Shown: positions 18,089 to 26,627 of the stretch, piece by piece
How the letters are laid out: the number at the start of each line of letters is the position of its first letter
Numbering within the stretch: position 1 is the stretch's first letter
Source of the DNA: CAZQHK01 sp964593455
GTDB taxonomy: Bacteria > Muiribacteriota > CAYSPT01
DNA: 64,000 nucleotides
NCBI GenBank assembly: GCA_964593455.1
Contig: CAZQHK010000010.1
Span: 51,399 to 115,398, forward strand
Direction of reading: 5' to 3'
Made by a program: the position numbers and the translations under genes
Notes under the pieces: generated by a model
Seen by the model: the letters and a program-made list of their open reading frames with translations, nothing else
Told to the model about the DNA's origin: nothing
Database searches by the model: none

Positions 18089-20146
18089 TTATCTAACTTC
18101 TATGGTGCCCAGGATGTGCCACTCTATATCAGTAGACTTGTAGAGTGCGGGGGTTGGTTCCAGAAGGGGAAAGGGACCTGACTGTCCGTAGGTGAGTCTG
18201 AATATTTGAGTCCGGTCTCGATAGGAGAGCGGGTTCATGGTTCTCAGCCACATGCGTCCTCGTATAATCGGATTGCTTCTATGATCGTTTATCATATCCC
18301 TGGCTGCCCGGGCCAGGGATATGGTGATGGAATAGGTTCCCGGTTCCAGATCGTACGGAACCTGGATGATCGACCGCTCCGTAAAGATTTTTTCAAAAGA
18401 GATTTCCTGCCGGTATCCGGTTAGCCACTGTCCCAGGGGATGGACATCGTGAAACACCAGAATTCCTTTTCGCTCCGGTGCCGTCCGGTCTGTTTTACGG
18501 AACAACAGGACTGCTGCCGCCGGAAACGACTCGTTTCCGTGCTCCCTGAGAGTCCATATGTAATCGAGGGTCAGCAGACGGCCGCGTTTGACCGGACCCG
18601 GGTTCCATCCGAAGGCAGTCAACTCAACGGCCGGGGTCAGGGCAAGGGGGCAGAGAAGAGATTTCGACGCCCGGATTGTAAAACCGGATGGCTCAGGAAA
18701 CTGAGGAGCTTCCTGCCAGCGAGGAGAGAGCCAGCAGGTCGGGCCGTTCCTGATAGGCCGGAAGTGTTTGACCAGGCCCGCGGCGATGCCCGGAGGTTCC
18801 AGGAGCGGAGAGAAGAACCGGCGAGCCGGGTGAGCAGTCTGCAGGTTGCGGATGGAGGTAGCTACGTTTTCATCAAATAGGTCTACCACCACCTGGGAGA
18901 CGGTCCGGTTTCGATTCTCAATCTCCCTGAGAAAGAGAAGCGGCCGGTAGCTTACATTTGAGTCGCCGATGAGATAATCGCTGTTTTGAGCCAGCGCCAG
19001 GGAGGCTTCACCGTATATCCTGGCGGAAGTATCGTTACGGTAACCGGCGCCGGTGACCTTTATCACCGGTAGGGTAAGCACGACGGCAGCCAACAGCCCG
19101 GTCAGCATACATCGTGCGAGTACGTTGCCTACCCGGTCTCCGATTATCCTGATTCCCATGTCGACTCCAGCCGCCACCCAGAAAGTCAAGGCGAGTAGGG
19201 TGGGAAACACCATACGGTGTATCTCCCCGGTGGAAAAATTGGCCAGGAACCCGATATTGATCGACACCAGGCAGAAGGTGAAAAAAAACAGTGGCCGTCT
19301 GGTGCGGTACAGGTGCACCGCTCCGACCAGTGCTGCCAGGCAGGGAGCCGGGGAGATATCGATGGCAATCATGGTAAACAGCTGTTTGACCCGGGACAAA
19401 ACTTCGGGGAGTGTGAAGACCAGGAAATATGGCTGGAAATCCCTGGCTGTCACGATCTTAAGCCAGGTGATAACGGTACGTGGAATCCTGGGGTCGAGCA
19501 GTATCTGCTCGGCCGGCAGGCGCAGGGCGGTGATGATAACCGGTGAGAGTCCCAGCAAGAAAATGAAAATAAGGTCCGGGAGAAGGCGGCGGTTCTGCCT
19601 GACATGGGTAAACATTCCGAAGGTCACCCAGCAGGCGGCCAGGTAAAGAAAGGCGTTGGGGCGGAGAGATACCAGCAATCCGCTCAAGAGGGCGGCCAGA
19701 TAGATGTTCTTGACCCGTTTTTTCCTGGCTGTCACCATGACGGCCAGCAGAAGAAAAATTTCGAGCGTGTATACCTCTGCGACCAGCGATGGTTCCCGGA
19801 AAAGCCCGGTGAAAGAAAGAAGCAGGACACCGGTCGCCGCGGCGGTTGTGGTCAGCCTGAATACGGTTTTAGCAGCCATGAAAGTGAGCGTTGCGCAGCC
19901 GGCTGACAAGAAAGTTGAGAGCAGGTTCAGGCGGAAAGACAGCTCTCCGAAAGGTATGATCAGGGAAGCGATTTTACCCAGCACCACGTACAGGCCATAT
20001 CCCGGTTGATGAGGTACGCCCATCCGGGTCGCCGCCATTACCAGTTCGGCACTGTCGTACCAGTGGAATGTCGGACACACGGCCCGGAGGTGAAACCCCA
20101 GCACAACGATTCCCAGCACCAGGGCTGTCTGCCAGTTTTTTTTCAT
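18089..20146 (-). CDS. DUF2723-family membrane protein, probable GT-C glycosyltransferase
   Basis: 685 residues with about 10-12 transmembrane helices in the first 400 residues and a soluble C-terminal domain. The first periplasmic loop has WYDSAELVMAATRMGVPHQPGYGLY, matching the DUF2723 pattern YDSGEL...G..HPPGYPLY, with the conserved Asp/Glu pair expected to bind the metal or lipid-sugar donor in GT-C folds. DUF2723 proteins are thought to be protein O-glycosyltransferases, common in Bacteroidetes-type bacteria. Its start overlaps the end of the preceding membrane glycosyltransferase gene by 4 bases, so the two are coupled and probably act in the same pathway. Confidence 0.82.
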   Translation of the reverse strand: MKKNWQTALVLGIVVLGFHLRAVCPTFHWYDSAELVMAATRMGVPHQPGYGLYVVLGKIASLIIPFGELSFRLNLLSTFLSAGCATLTFMAAKTVFRLTTTAAATGVLLLSFTGLFREPSLVAEVYTLEIFLLLAVMVTARKKRVKNIYLAALLSGLLVSLRPNAFLYLAACWVTFGMFTHVRQNRRLLPDLIFIFLLGLSPVIITALRLPAEQILLDPRIPRTVITWLKIVTARDFQPYFLVFTLPEVLSRVKQLFTMIAIDISPAPCLAALVGAVHLYRTRRPLFFFTFCLVSINIGFLANFSTGEIHRMVFPTLLALTFWVAAGVDMGIRIIGDRVGNVLARCMLTGLLAAVVLTLPVIKVTGAGYRNDTSARIYGEASLALAQNSDYLIGDSNVSYRPLLFLREIENRNRTVSQVVVDLFDENVATSIRNLQTAHPARRFFSPLLEPPGIAAGLVKHFRPIRNGPTCWLSPRWQEAPQFPEPSGFTIRASKSLLCPLALTPAVELTAFGWNPGPVKRGRLLTLDYIWTLREHGNESFPAAAVLLFRKTDRTAPERKGILVFHDVHPLGQWLTGYRQEISFEKIFTERSIIQVPYDLEPGTYSITISLARAARDMINDHRSNPIIRGRMWLRTMNPLSYRDRTQIFRLTYGQSGPFPLLEPTPALYKSTDIEWHILGTIEVR

Positions 20147-21795
20147 TGTTTTTTCTCCCGAGCATAGAGGGTCATAACCGGGTAGGCGTTATTAAGCGCC
20201 CGGACGTGCATAAAATAGCGGTGCGGCCAGGCGGCGGCTGAATAGAGTTCCCGGTACCCGGTCATCGCTTCGTCGAATCCGAGTTCCCGGTGAAATGACG
20301 TCTCGTTATCCGGGGAAAAAGTGTGGATCATGGCCAGCAGCGGGATGTCTTTTGATTCGATGTACTGCGGTAGCGTTTTGGCGGTGATGGAGCCGGCCAC
20401 CTCGCGGTTGACCAGGCCGCTGATATCGATGATGGAGCAGTCCGTTTCCCACTGGAGTTTTCCGATATCGAAGGCGGCCACCCGGGTGCCGTCGGCAATG
20501 TTCTTCTCGATATAAGCGGCCACCCGGCCGTGGGCCCGGTTCAGGTGCGCAACCGCGTCTTTGTGAAGCGCGTGCCAGAGAAACCAACCCCGGGCATTAA
20601 GGAGCAGGAAAAGCAGTAAAAACAGAAGCCATCTCCGCCGCGACGGCCCCGTCCTGTTTTTCATCTCCAGGAACAGGACCATAGTTCCCAACAGGAAACA
20701 TGGGGCCAGGTAACGGCCGGCACCACCGGGTACGGGCAGAAAGCAGAGAAAAAAGCCCAGATGGGCGAAAAAGAATGCGACCGGCAGGCGAAGCTGCACA
20801 GATGAGCGTTTCCCGGCGGCCCGGATGACGCCAAGGATAAAAATAGCGAATAAGGCCAGGACAATGACGGTTGATACTATGTCGGCGGCCGGACCGGGAA
20901 GAGCCGGAAATTTGGCGGTCCGGGCCAGCTGGGATGAGGGCCAGCCGAAGGCGAAGTTCTTGAGAAACGAAAAGACCTGGACGATAAATGAGGCCAGCCC
21001 GTTCGGGAACACCAGCAGGGAATCGGTGGGCAGGTCCCATATCCACCGTCGGCTAAACGAAGTCTGCGGCAGCCAGCTATTAGAATGAAGCCGGTAAATT
21101 GCCGCCAGCAGGAACACGCCTAGTCCGGTGGCGGCCAGGGAATGGATCCAGGAACCCGTTGCCGGTAACACCTCTTTTCGGACGCGTCTTGTTTGCTCGA
21201 AAAGAATCAAGACCGCCAGCCCCGAGAAGACCATACCCTCGGGTCTTACCAGTGGCAGGAGCAGGGCGGGCAGGGCGGCGGCAGTGTGTGCCCGCCTCGA
21301 TACGTGCAGAAGTAGCTGCGCCGTCAGGAAAAGAAACAACGATGTCTCCATACCGCTCACTGCGAACCAGGACACGTTGGGTAGACCGATGGTCAAAATG
21401 GCCATGAGCAGGCAGACCGAAGGAGCGAATCCCGGGCATGAACGGAAAAAAAGCCACAAGGTAAGCCCGGTCAACAGGTGAAAGATGAGACCGCTTACTA
21501 CCGCTGCCGTTTCTCCGGTTGCTCCGATCTTGATGCAGCCGGCCAGCCAGAGGGTCCAGAGCGGGCTCGAGGTGCCCGCGGAGGGGTTTTTTCCGTCGAA
21601 GGTTAAAAATCCGTGTTCGGCCAGGTTACGGGCGTAGACGAGGTGAATATATGAATCGTCCAGCGGGAGCCCGGGCTGCCCTTCAACCACCGGACCGCTA
21701 AGAAGGTACAGGCAGGGTGTCAGCGTGAGCAACAGCAGGAGAACTAGGGTGATAACAGTGCGGCGGGGCTTTTCTGGATGATTCCGGCTTTTCAT
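20143..21795 (-). CDS. Polytopic membrane glycosyltransferase (GT-C-like)
   Basis: 550 residues. The N-terminal helix (about 12-33) is followed by a first loop with LDDSYIHLVYARNLAEHG, the D-D-x-Y/F-I-x-x-R/Y-x-A-x-N-L motif seen in bacterial arabinofuranosyl/mannosyltransferases of the GT-C class. About nine more helices follow, then a C-terminal domain of about 130 residues. It should transfer a sugar from a polyprenyl-phosphate donor on the outer face of the inner membrane. It overlaps murB upstream by 4 bases and the DUF2723 gene downstream by 4 bases. Confidence 0.75.
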   Translation of the reverse strand: MKSRNHPEKPRRTVITLVLLLLLTLTPCLYLLSGPVVEGQPGLPLDDSYIHLVYARNLAEHGFLTFDGKNPSAGTSSPLWTLWLAGCIKIGATGETAAVVSGLIFHLLTGLTLWLFFRSCPGFAPSVCLLMAILTIGLPNVSWFAVSGMETSLFLFLTAQLLLHVSRRAHTAAALPALLLPLVRPEGMVFSGLAVLILFEQTRRVRKEVLPATGSWIHSLAATGLGVFLLAAIYRLHSNSWLPQTSFSRRWIWDLPTDSLLVFPNGLASFIVQVFSFLKNFAFGWPSSQLARTAKFPALPGPAADIVSTVIVLALFAIFILGVIRAAGKRSSVQLRLPVAFFFAHLGFFLCFLPVPGGAGRYLAPCFLLGTMVLFLEMKNRTGPSRRRWLLFLLLFLLLNARGWFLWHALHKDAVAHLNRAHGRVAAYIEKNIADGTRVAAFDIGKLQWETDCSIIDISGLVNREVAGSITAKTLPQYIESKDIPLLAMIHTFSPDNETSFHRELGFDEAMTGYRELYSAAAWPHRYFMHVRALNNAYPVMTLYAREKKQ

Positions 21796-22808
21796 GGACT
21801 TATCCGGCAGGCCCGCCGTGAATCCGGGCCACCCACGTAGCGGACCTCCTCCTCGAGGCTGATTCCGAATTGATCGAGCACCGTCTTCTTCATTTCTACC
21901 GCCAGGCTCAGGACGTCTCGGGATGAAGCCCGGCCCCGGTTGATAATGATATTGGCGTGTTTCTCGAATACGGCGGCGTCGCCCACGGAGAGGTCTTTAG
22001 CTCCGGCCTGTTCGAGGAGAAGCCCGGCGCTCCGGTGCCGCTCTCCCGGCTGTAGAGGAGGAAGGTTTTTGAAGTAACTGCCCGCCGATAGGGAATGCGG
22101 CAATTTTTTCCACCTGGATTCCAGTATTTCCTGGGCCCGAGTGGCCAGCCGGGCGGCCTTACCTGGATTTAAAACAAGCTCTACCGCCACGATCAAGCCT
22201 CCCTGGGTTTTTATTCTTGAATTGCGGTAAGAGAAATCCAGTTCCGCCCGGGAGAGCCAGGCGGGCTTTTTACCCGGCGCGGTGACCACCAGCGCCTGTC
22301 TGACCGTGGATCCGATATCGCGCCCGTAGGCGCCTGCATTGCCAAATACGGCGCCGCCCACGGTACCGGGAATTCCGGAGAGTGATTCTAGTCCGGCCAT
22401 ACCGAAAGTGACGGTTCTTTTCACCAGGTCTCTCAATAAGAGACCACTTCCGCATCGGAGCAGGTAACGTCCGTCTGACAGGCGGTCCACGGCCAGGGAG
22501 GCGGTCCGGTTGAGGATTACCAGTCCCGGAAAACCGGTGTCGTCAACCAGAACATTACTGCCTTCTCCCAGCACCAGCGCCTCAACGCCTGATTTCGCCG
22601 CCGCTTGCCACACTTGCAGGAGCTTATCCTTATTAGACACCTCGAGCAGCCAGCGGGCGGGCCCGCCAATCTCGAAGGTGGTGTGGGAGGCCAGCGGAAC
22701 ATTGTTCTGCAGCCTGTGAGCAAAGGTGGCTCCAAGTGTTATCAAAAGTTTGTTTTGCTTCTTTTCAGTCATATTGGGAGCATCTATTGCCACGGTAGAA
22801 GGTTCCAT
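21792..22808 (-). CDS. murB: UDP-N-acetylenolpyruvoylglucosamine reductase MurB
   Basis: 338 residues. The FAD-binding and catalytic pattern is clear: NVPLASHTTFEIGGPARWLLEV at the N-terminus, LGEGSNVLVDD, GLESLSGIPGTVGGAVFGNAGAYG, SYRNS, and AGSYFKNL with the catalytic Ser. The acidic residue late in the protein lies in HANIIINRG. It reduces UDP-GlcNAc-enolpyruvate to UDP-MurNAc with NADPH. Type and length fit the short MurB class. The start ATG 22808 has no clear ribosome binding site; ATG 22772 is an alternative. It is unusual in being between a lipoprotein/pilin group and membrane glycosyltransferases rather than in a division cluster. Confidence 0.95.
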   Translation of the reverse strand: MEPSTVAIDAPNMTEKKQNKLLITLGATFAHRLQNNVPLASHTTFEIGGPARWLLEVSNKDKLLQVWQAAAKSGVEALVLGEGSNVLVDDTGFPGLVILNRTASLAVDRLSDGRYLLRCGSGLLLRDLVKRTVTFGMAGLESLSGIPGTVGGAVFGNAGAYGRDIGSTVRQALVVTAPGKKPAWLSRAELDFSYRNSRIKTQGGLIVAVELVLNPGKAARLATRAQEILESRWKKLPHSLSAGSYFKNLPPLQPGERHRSAGLLLEQAGAKDLSVGDAAVFEKHANIIINRGRASSRDVLSLAVEMKKTVLDQFGISLEEEVRYVGGPDSRRACRISP

Positions 22809-22826
22809 ACAATATACGGATTAACC

Positions 22827-23420
22827 TCATTCAATCACATGAAAGCCTTCATTAAAATAGTTCAGAACGGGTTCATATTTTGTGAAAAATTTATTGAGTC
22901 CCTGGAATGTGAGCACGAAAAGCCGTTTCCCAGCTATGAAGATGAGCTGTTTGGTGTAGAGTACATTCTTGCTGTCGGCCTTTTTCCTTACCTTGGCAAC
23001 CAGGGCCGGATATTTTTCCTTGGCTTTACCTCGTTTAAGTTCAAGCACTTCTTGTCCTTCACTCTCGAAACTCTGACGAACTTCCTCGAGAAAGGCGTCA
23101 TCAATTACCGTCTTCACCTTATCGTATTTCTTGACCACCACGGTAAGACTGAACAGTTCGACATCTTTACCCTTGTGGGGTGAAACCAGCACTGTCTTGC
23201 TCAGTTCGGTGTTTTTAAACAGATCTTCATAGATATTCCAGTCGTTCGGATAGTGGAAGTAAAAGCCGAAGTCATTGCTGACGTAACGTTCAGATACATT
23301 GTTTTCACCAAGGTCGGGAAGTTCAATTGGTTTTATTTCTTTTTTTCCACCACAGCCGGTGGTTGCCAGCGTCATCACCAGCAGGATGACGGCACAAAGA
23401 AGATTTTTTTTGCAGTGCAT
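22827..23420 (-). CDS. Lipoprotein of unknown function, PsbP/DcrB-like
   Basis: 197 residues; AAAGGAG lies 8 bases upstream of ATG 23420. A lipoprotein signal ends in the lipobox LATTGC with Cys23. The mature part has the FGFYFHYPNDWNIYED pattern seen in PsbP-like and DcrB-like lipoproteins (a beta-sheet flanked by helices, often described as surviving or stress-related in other bacteria). No catalytic motif. It lies between the pilin-like genes (32 bases downstream of the last) and murB (18 bases), all on the minus strand, so it may be an accessory of the pilus-like machine or simply co-transcribed. Confidence 0.8.
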   Translation of the reverse strand: MHCKKNLLCAVILLVMTLATTGCGGKKEIKPIELPDLGENNVSERYVSNDFGFYFHYPNDWNIYEDLFKNTELSKTVLVSPHKGKDVELFSLTVVVKKYDKVKTVIDDAFLEEVRQSFESEGQEVLELKRGKAKEKYPALVAKVRKKADSKNVLYTKQLIFIAGKRLFVLTFQGLNKFFTKYEPVLNYFNEGFHVIE

Positions 23421-23452
23421 TTCAGATACTCCTTTCGATTAGCTGCCATAGT

Positions 23453-24094
23453 TTAAAATCCTGAATGCCAGGAAGGATTCCGTAAGTAGTACGTCTCTGG
23501 TTCCAGCATGAAAACAAACGGGAATACCAGTTTGTCGAATTCTTTGTTTGTCGAGTAAACTCTTACAAACATATTAAGCAGACTGATGGCCCCTTCTTTT
23601 TCAAGCATAGTTTTTTCATGTTCAAAATAAAGCCCACGGATTCTCACTGATTTGTATAATTGGTCTTCGCCCCCCTCACTCCTTTTTAAATGATATACTC
23701 CTTCTTTTTTCGCGGGTGCAAGTGAAAATTCTATGACTTTGCCTGTTACTTCCGGTCTTCCATAGGGAATTACCGGTTCCTTTTCAGATTCGAGAACAGT
23801 CAGGGTTAATTTGCAATTCCCTTTTGCGTCAGTCGATATTTTGACCAGGTCGTTAAGCTCCTGTTCTGGATAGTAAAGAGAGCTTCGTACATCGTCCTGG
23901 ATCATATCATAGGTAAGGAGAAGTCCCTGCAAAGCACTGGTTCGGCCTTCCTCAGCCCGGAAAAAGCTCATACCTGATCTTAAAAATAAGATTAATGCTG
24001 ACAATAATATAAAACCACATACTGTTCCGACCAGAATTTCAGCCAGGGTGAAACCTCTCGTTTTTTTTGCTTTTTTTAGACCTTGCACGGTCAT
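23453..24094 (-). CDS. Prepilin-like protein (PilW/GspJ type)
   Basis: 213 residues. A short basic leader (KKAKKTRG) precedes FTLAEILVGTVCGFILLSALILF, the prepilin peptidase cleavage site G/F with conserved Glu at +5 and a long hydrophobic helix. The remainder (about 170 residues) is a variable globular domain. The size and features suit minor pilins or pseudopilins. It starts 1 base after the stop of the preceding pilin-like gene. It is probably assembled at the tip of a type IV pilus or type II secretion pseudopilus; no motor, platform or peptidase gene is in the window. Confidence 0.85.
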   Translation of the reverse strand: MTVQGLKKAKKTRGFTLAEILVGTVCGFILLSALILFLRSGMSFFRAEEGRTSALQGLLLTYDMIQDDVRSSLYYPEQELNDLVKISTDAKGNCKLTLTVLESEKEPVIPYGRPEVTGKVIEFSLAPAKKEGVYHLKRSEGGEDQLYKSVRIRGLYFEHEKTMLEKEGAISLLNMFVRVYSTNKEFDKLVFPFVFMLEPETYYLRNPSWHSGF

Positions 24095-24095
24095 T

Positions 24096-24557
24096 TCAGT
24101 CCACCAGATTTTCTATCAGGATGAATCGTTCTTCTGTGCGTTCCTTACCCGCTTTGTCTTTCCAGGACACAGTGCTTAAAAGTTTTCCCATCGCGTCGGG
24201 AATAGCTGGATCGCTGATGAACTGTAGGGTAACGGTATATCGTTTAAAGAATTTTCTGCTTTTATCATCCATCCATTGATTTTCCCACAGATCCTTAAGT
24301 AGTTCATCAGAGCCCAGCAAGGCCCGCACGTCCACGGGAGATGAAAACTTATCCTTCAATTCCCACAGGGGGGTCAGCCGGTAACGCTCGATTAGTTGAA
24401 CCGACCAAAGATTAGCCGTTACCATCTCCTCGTTGAAGGACACTCTCCGGGCGGTATGACTAATAAGACTCAACACCGGTATAAGTCCGACCGACACTAC
24501 CGCAACGATTACCAGAACCTCGATCAAGGAGAATCCTTTGGAGATTTGTTTTCGCAT
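24096..24557 (-). CDS. Prepilin-like protein (PilV/GspI type)
   Basis: 153 residues. MRKQISKG/FSLIEVLVIVAVVSVGLIPVLSL gives a canonical prepilin peptidase site, Glu at +5 and a hydrophobic helix with the helix-breaking GLIP typical of PilV/GspI members. The globular part has the LERYRL-like region after a short linker. It follows the large PilX-like gene after 3 bases and precedes the PilW-like gene by 1 base, so the three pilin-like proteins are produced together. Confidence 0.85.
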   Translation of the reverse strand: MRKQISKGFSLIEVLVIVAVVSVGLIPVLSLISHTARRVSFNEEMVTANLWSVQLIERYRLTPLWELKDKFSSPVDVRALLGSDELLKDLWENQWMDDKSRKFFKRYTVTLQFISDPAIPDAMGKLLSTVSWKDKAGKERTEERFILIENLVD

Positions 24558-24560
24558 CGG

Positions 24561-26432
24561 TTATATACCTTCCCGTTTTACTTTTACAATCAGTGGTTGC
24601 TTGTTAAGGTAGAATCTGTATCGGTCCAGGAACGGCTGGCTATCCGTCAAACCGAATCGTAAGAGCCGGTTATTGAAAATGATAGTTCCATCCTGCTCAT
24701 CTTTATAGAAACAGTCCTCGAAAAAGTTAGCGATTACGTTCCCGACAATGGTTTTCCCCCGTAGACCCAGGATTGTTCTGCGGGTCGAAATAAGTGAAGC
24801 ATAGTAGGTGGTCTTATCTCCCAGGACGATGTCGTTGTCTGTGGAAATGAGTGTGAGTGTGTCATTGTCTTTGTCTACCGGGTTGGCTGCTGTCACTGAC
24901 AGCGGTGCGCCCCGGGTAACGATGACACCATTGCCGGTATACTTGGCGTTAACGGTAAGTGGGCCATCTACCAGGTAAATTCCGTCGAGATGCCATTTAC
25001 CGTCACCCCAGGTAACGTGGGTCTTGAAATCGGTTTGATTGTCAAAAAAATGAGTAGCTCTCTGGGTGTAATTTTCCCAAAGGAGTTGGGTCCATTGATT
25101 GTTTCGAAAATTACTCATATTGCCTTCATCAATGTGACTGAATATAAAACCGAAATCATCAAGTGTTGTTGTCCAGGCTAATTCGTATTCCTTTACCTGG
25201 TCATCAAGAACTTCCATCCAGGGGGAGATTCGTTGGCCACGGAACAGGATTATGACATTCTGGGTACCACCGCAGTTGATTTTAACGTAATCGTTGCCCG
25301 GACCCGGTTGAAGATTTCTCAATATAGATATATCCAAATTGCGCACAAAATTACCCTGCGAATCAGTGTCTTCACGTTCGTTAATCGCAGTAGTGTCATC
25401 AGAACCTGTGTTGACCGAGGCGGATGCGGTTCCAGCTCCAGGTAAACGGAGAGTAAGGACATCTCCAATCCGGAAACTGGCTGCGTCTCCCGAACCTTCC
25501 ATAACCTTGATAGAGGCTCCCTCCGGTTTGTAGCAAACTGTCGGTATTGGTTCGAGGTCCTTCGGCTTTTTAAATTTGAACTTCCTTAATTTAAGTGGGA
25601 CCTGTCTGCTGAATATGGCGTTATCCATATCGGTTTCCTGTGGAGTCATCGAATTAGGGGCGGCCCGGTCATTGAAAGGAAAAGGCGGATACTTATATCT
25701 TTGAAAGAAGCGGTAAATATTATCTTGCGGGTTGTTTTCGAAAGGTCTTGGCAGAGTCATCTTAAACTGTGCCTCAGCTTGCCGGAAAACATCCTCTACT
25801 TCAACCTGTTTATCCCGATACTGCTCTTCCCAGAACTTAAGGTATCGAGTATGTTTCAAACCCCAACAACAAGAAGAGAAGCTGTCAAAAGGCAGCGGCG
25901 GCAATGGTGCCGCCACCTTAAACTCGTAGACGTTCTCCACAACCCGGACTATCGGTTCATAACCTGCACCCGGTTTAAGGATGGCCCTGGCATAAATATG
26001 CAGACGTCCGTACTTTTCATATCCATAATGCTTATAAAGCCGGAGCTGCCAGGGAACCGTTATCGCGGCGTCAACCAGTTTGACCTCGGGATCGTCCTCA
26101 ACCCATTCTAGGACTTTGTAAGGGACCATCTCTTTCTTGAAATAACCGTTGTAGTTATCGATAAGAGGCTCCCGGAATTCATAGAACAGCGTAGCGTCCG
26201 GGTGGTTGGCTTCAAAGTTTATTACTCCCAGTAATTCCGATATGGCAGCCCGGGCGATAAGAAGGGCTTTTTCTCCGGACGTCACCCTGGCGCTCACGTT
26301 TGTTACTCCGCTGGATAAAAAATGAACCGCTAACGACAGAATAAACAGCAATGCGAGAATGGAAATCCCAATAACCGTGAGCGCCCCGATACCCCTTCGG
26401 GCTTTGAAATGAGGGAAGGAAAAGCCGTTCAC
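24561..26432 (-). CDS. Large PilX-like pilus assembly protein
   Basis: 623 residues from GTG 26432, with GGAGTGAG upstream. The N-terminus has basic residues then RRGIGALTVIGISILALLFILSLAVHFLSSG, a PilX-like membrane segment lacking the typical Glu at +5. The C-terminal third contains VDGPLTVNAKYTGNGVIVTRG, then TDNDIVLG and YASLISTRRTILG, a beta-solenoid-like region found in many large PilX-type minor pilins. The ends suggest a surface-exposed adhesive or cap subunit. It is first in the minus-strand operon, 50 bases downstream of a good promoter. Exact family not recognised beyond the PilX resemblance. Confidence 0.7.
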   Translation of the reverse strand: MNGFSFPHFKARRGIGALTVIGISILALLFILSLAVHFLSSGVTNVSARVTSGEKALLIARAAISELLGVINFEANHPDATLFYEFREPLIDNYNGYFKKEMVPYKVLEWVEDDPEVKLVDAAITVPWQLRLYKHYGYEKYGRLHIYARAILKPGAGYEPIVRVVENVYEFKVAAPLPPLPFDSFSSCCWGLKHTRYLKFWEEQYRDKQVEVEDVFRQAEAQFKMTLPRPFENNPQDNIYRFFQRYKYPPFPFNDRAAPNSMTPQETDMDNAIFSRQVPLKLRKFKFKKPKDLEPIPTVCYKPEGASIKVMEGSGDAASFRIGDVLTLRLPGAGTASASVNTGSDDTTAINEREDTDSQGNFVRNLDISILRNLQPGPGNDYVKINCGGTQNVIILFRGQRISPWMEVLDDQVKEYELAWTTTLDDFGFIFSHIDEGNMSNFRNNQWTQLLWENYTQRATHFFDNQTDFKTHVTWGDGKWHLDGIYLVDGPLTVNAKYTGNGVIVTRGAPLSVTAANPVDKDNDTLTLISTDNDIVLGDKTTYYASLISTRRTILGLRGKTIVGNVIANFFEDCFYKDEQDGTIIFNNRLLRFGLTDSQPFLDRYRFYLNKQPLIVKVKREGI

Positions 26433-26475
26433 GCCGGTCTCACTCCGATCATTTAGGAAATAATGACAATACCCA

Positions 26476-26505
26476 ACTATAACCTTGCCTTCAGGATCAT
26501 GTCAA
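26476..26505 (-). promoter_or_regulatory. Predicted promoter of the pilin-murB-glycosyltransferase operon
   Basis: Minus strand: TTGACA (26500-26505), 18-base spacer, TATAGT (26476-26481, 5 of 6). The start codon is GTG at 26432. Genes downstream to 15944 follow with gaps of at most 74 bases, so one promoter could serve them all. Confidence 0.6.
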
Positions 26506-26569
26506 CCAGCGCTTTATGAATGAGAGTAATGAATATTGTTTAACCTCTGAATCAGAAAAACGAGGGGGA

Positions 26570-26606
26570 ATATAAAAACGACCGGGCGAGAAACAGCCCG
26601 GTCGTT
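26570..26606 (-). terminator. Rho-independent terminator after the repeat lipoprotein gene
   Basis: Perfect 11-bp stem AACGACCGGGC / GCCCGGTCGTT (26577-26587 and 26596-26606) with an 8-base loop. Read on the minus strand it is followed by a run of T, so it ends transcription from the lipoprotein gene at 26628-27498. Confidence 0.85.
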
Positions 26607-26627
26607 CCTGGATTCGGATTGTTGCTA

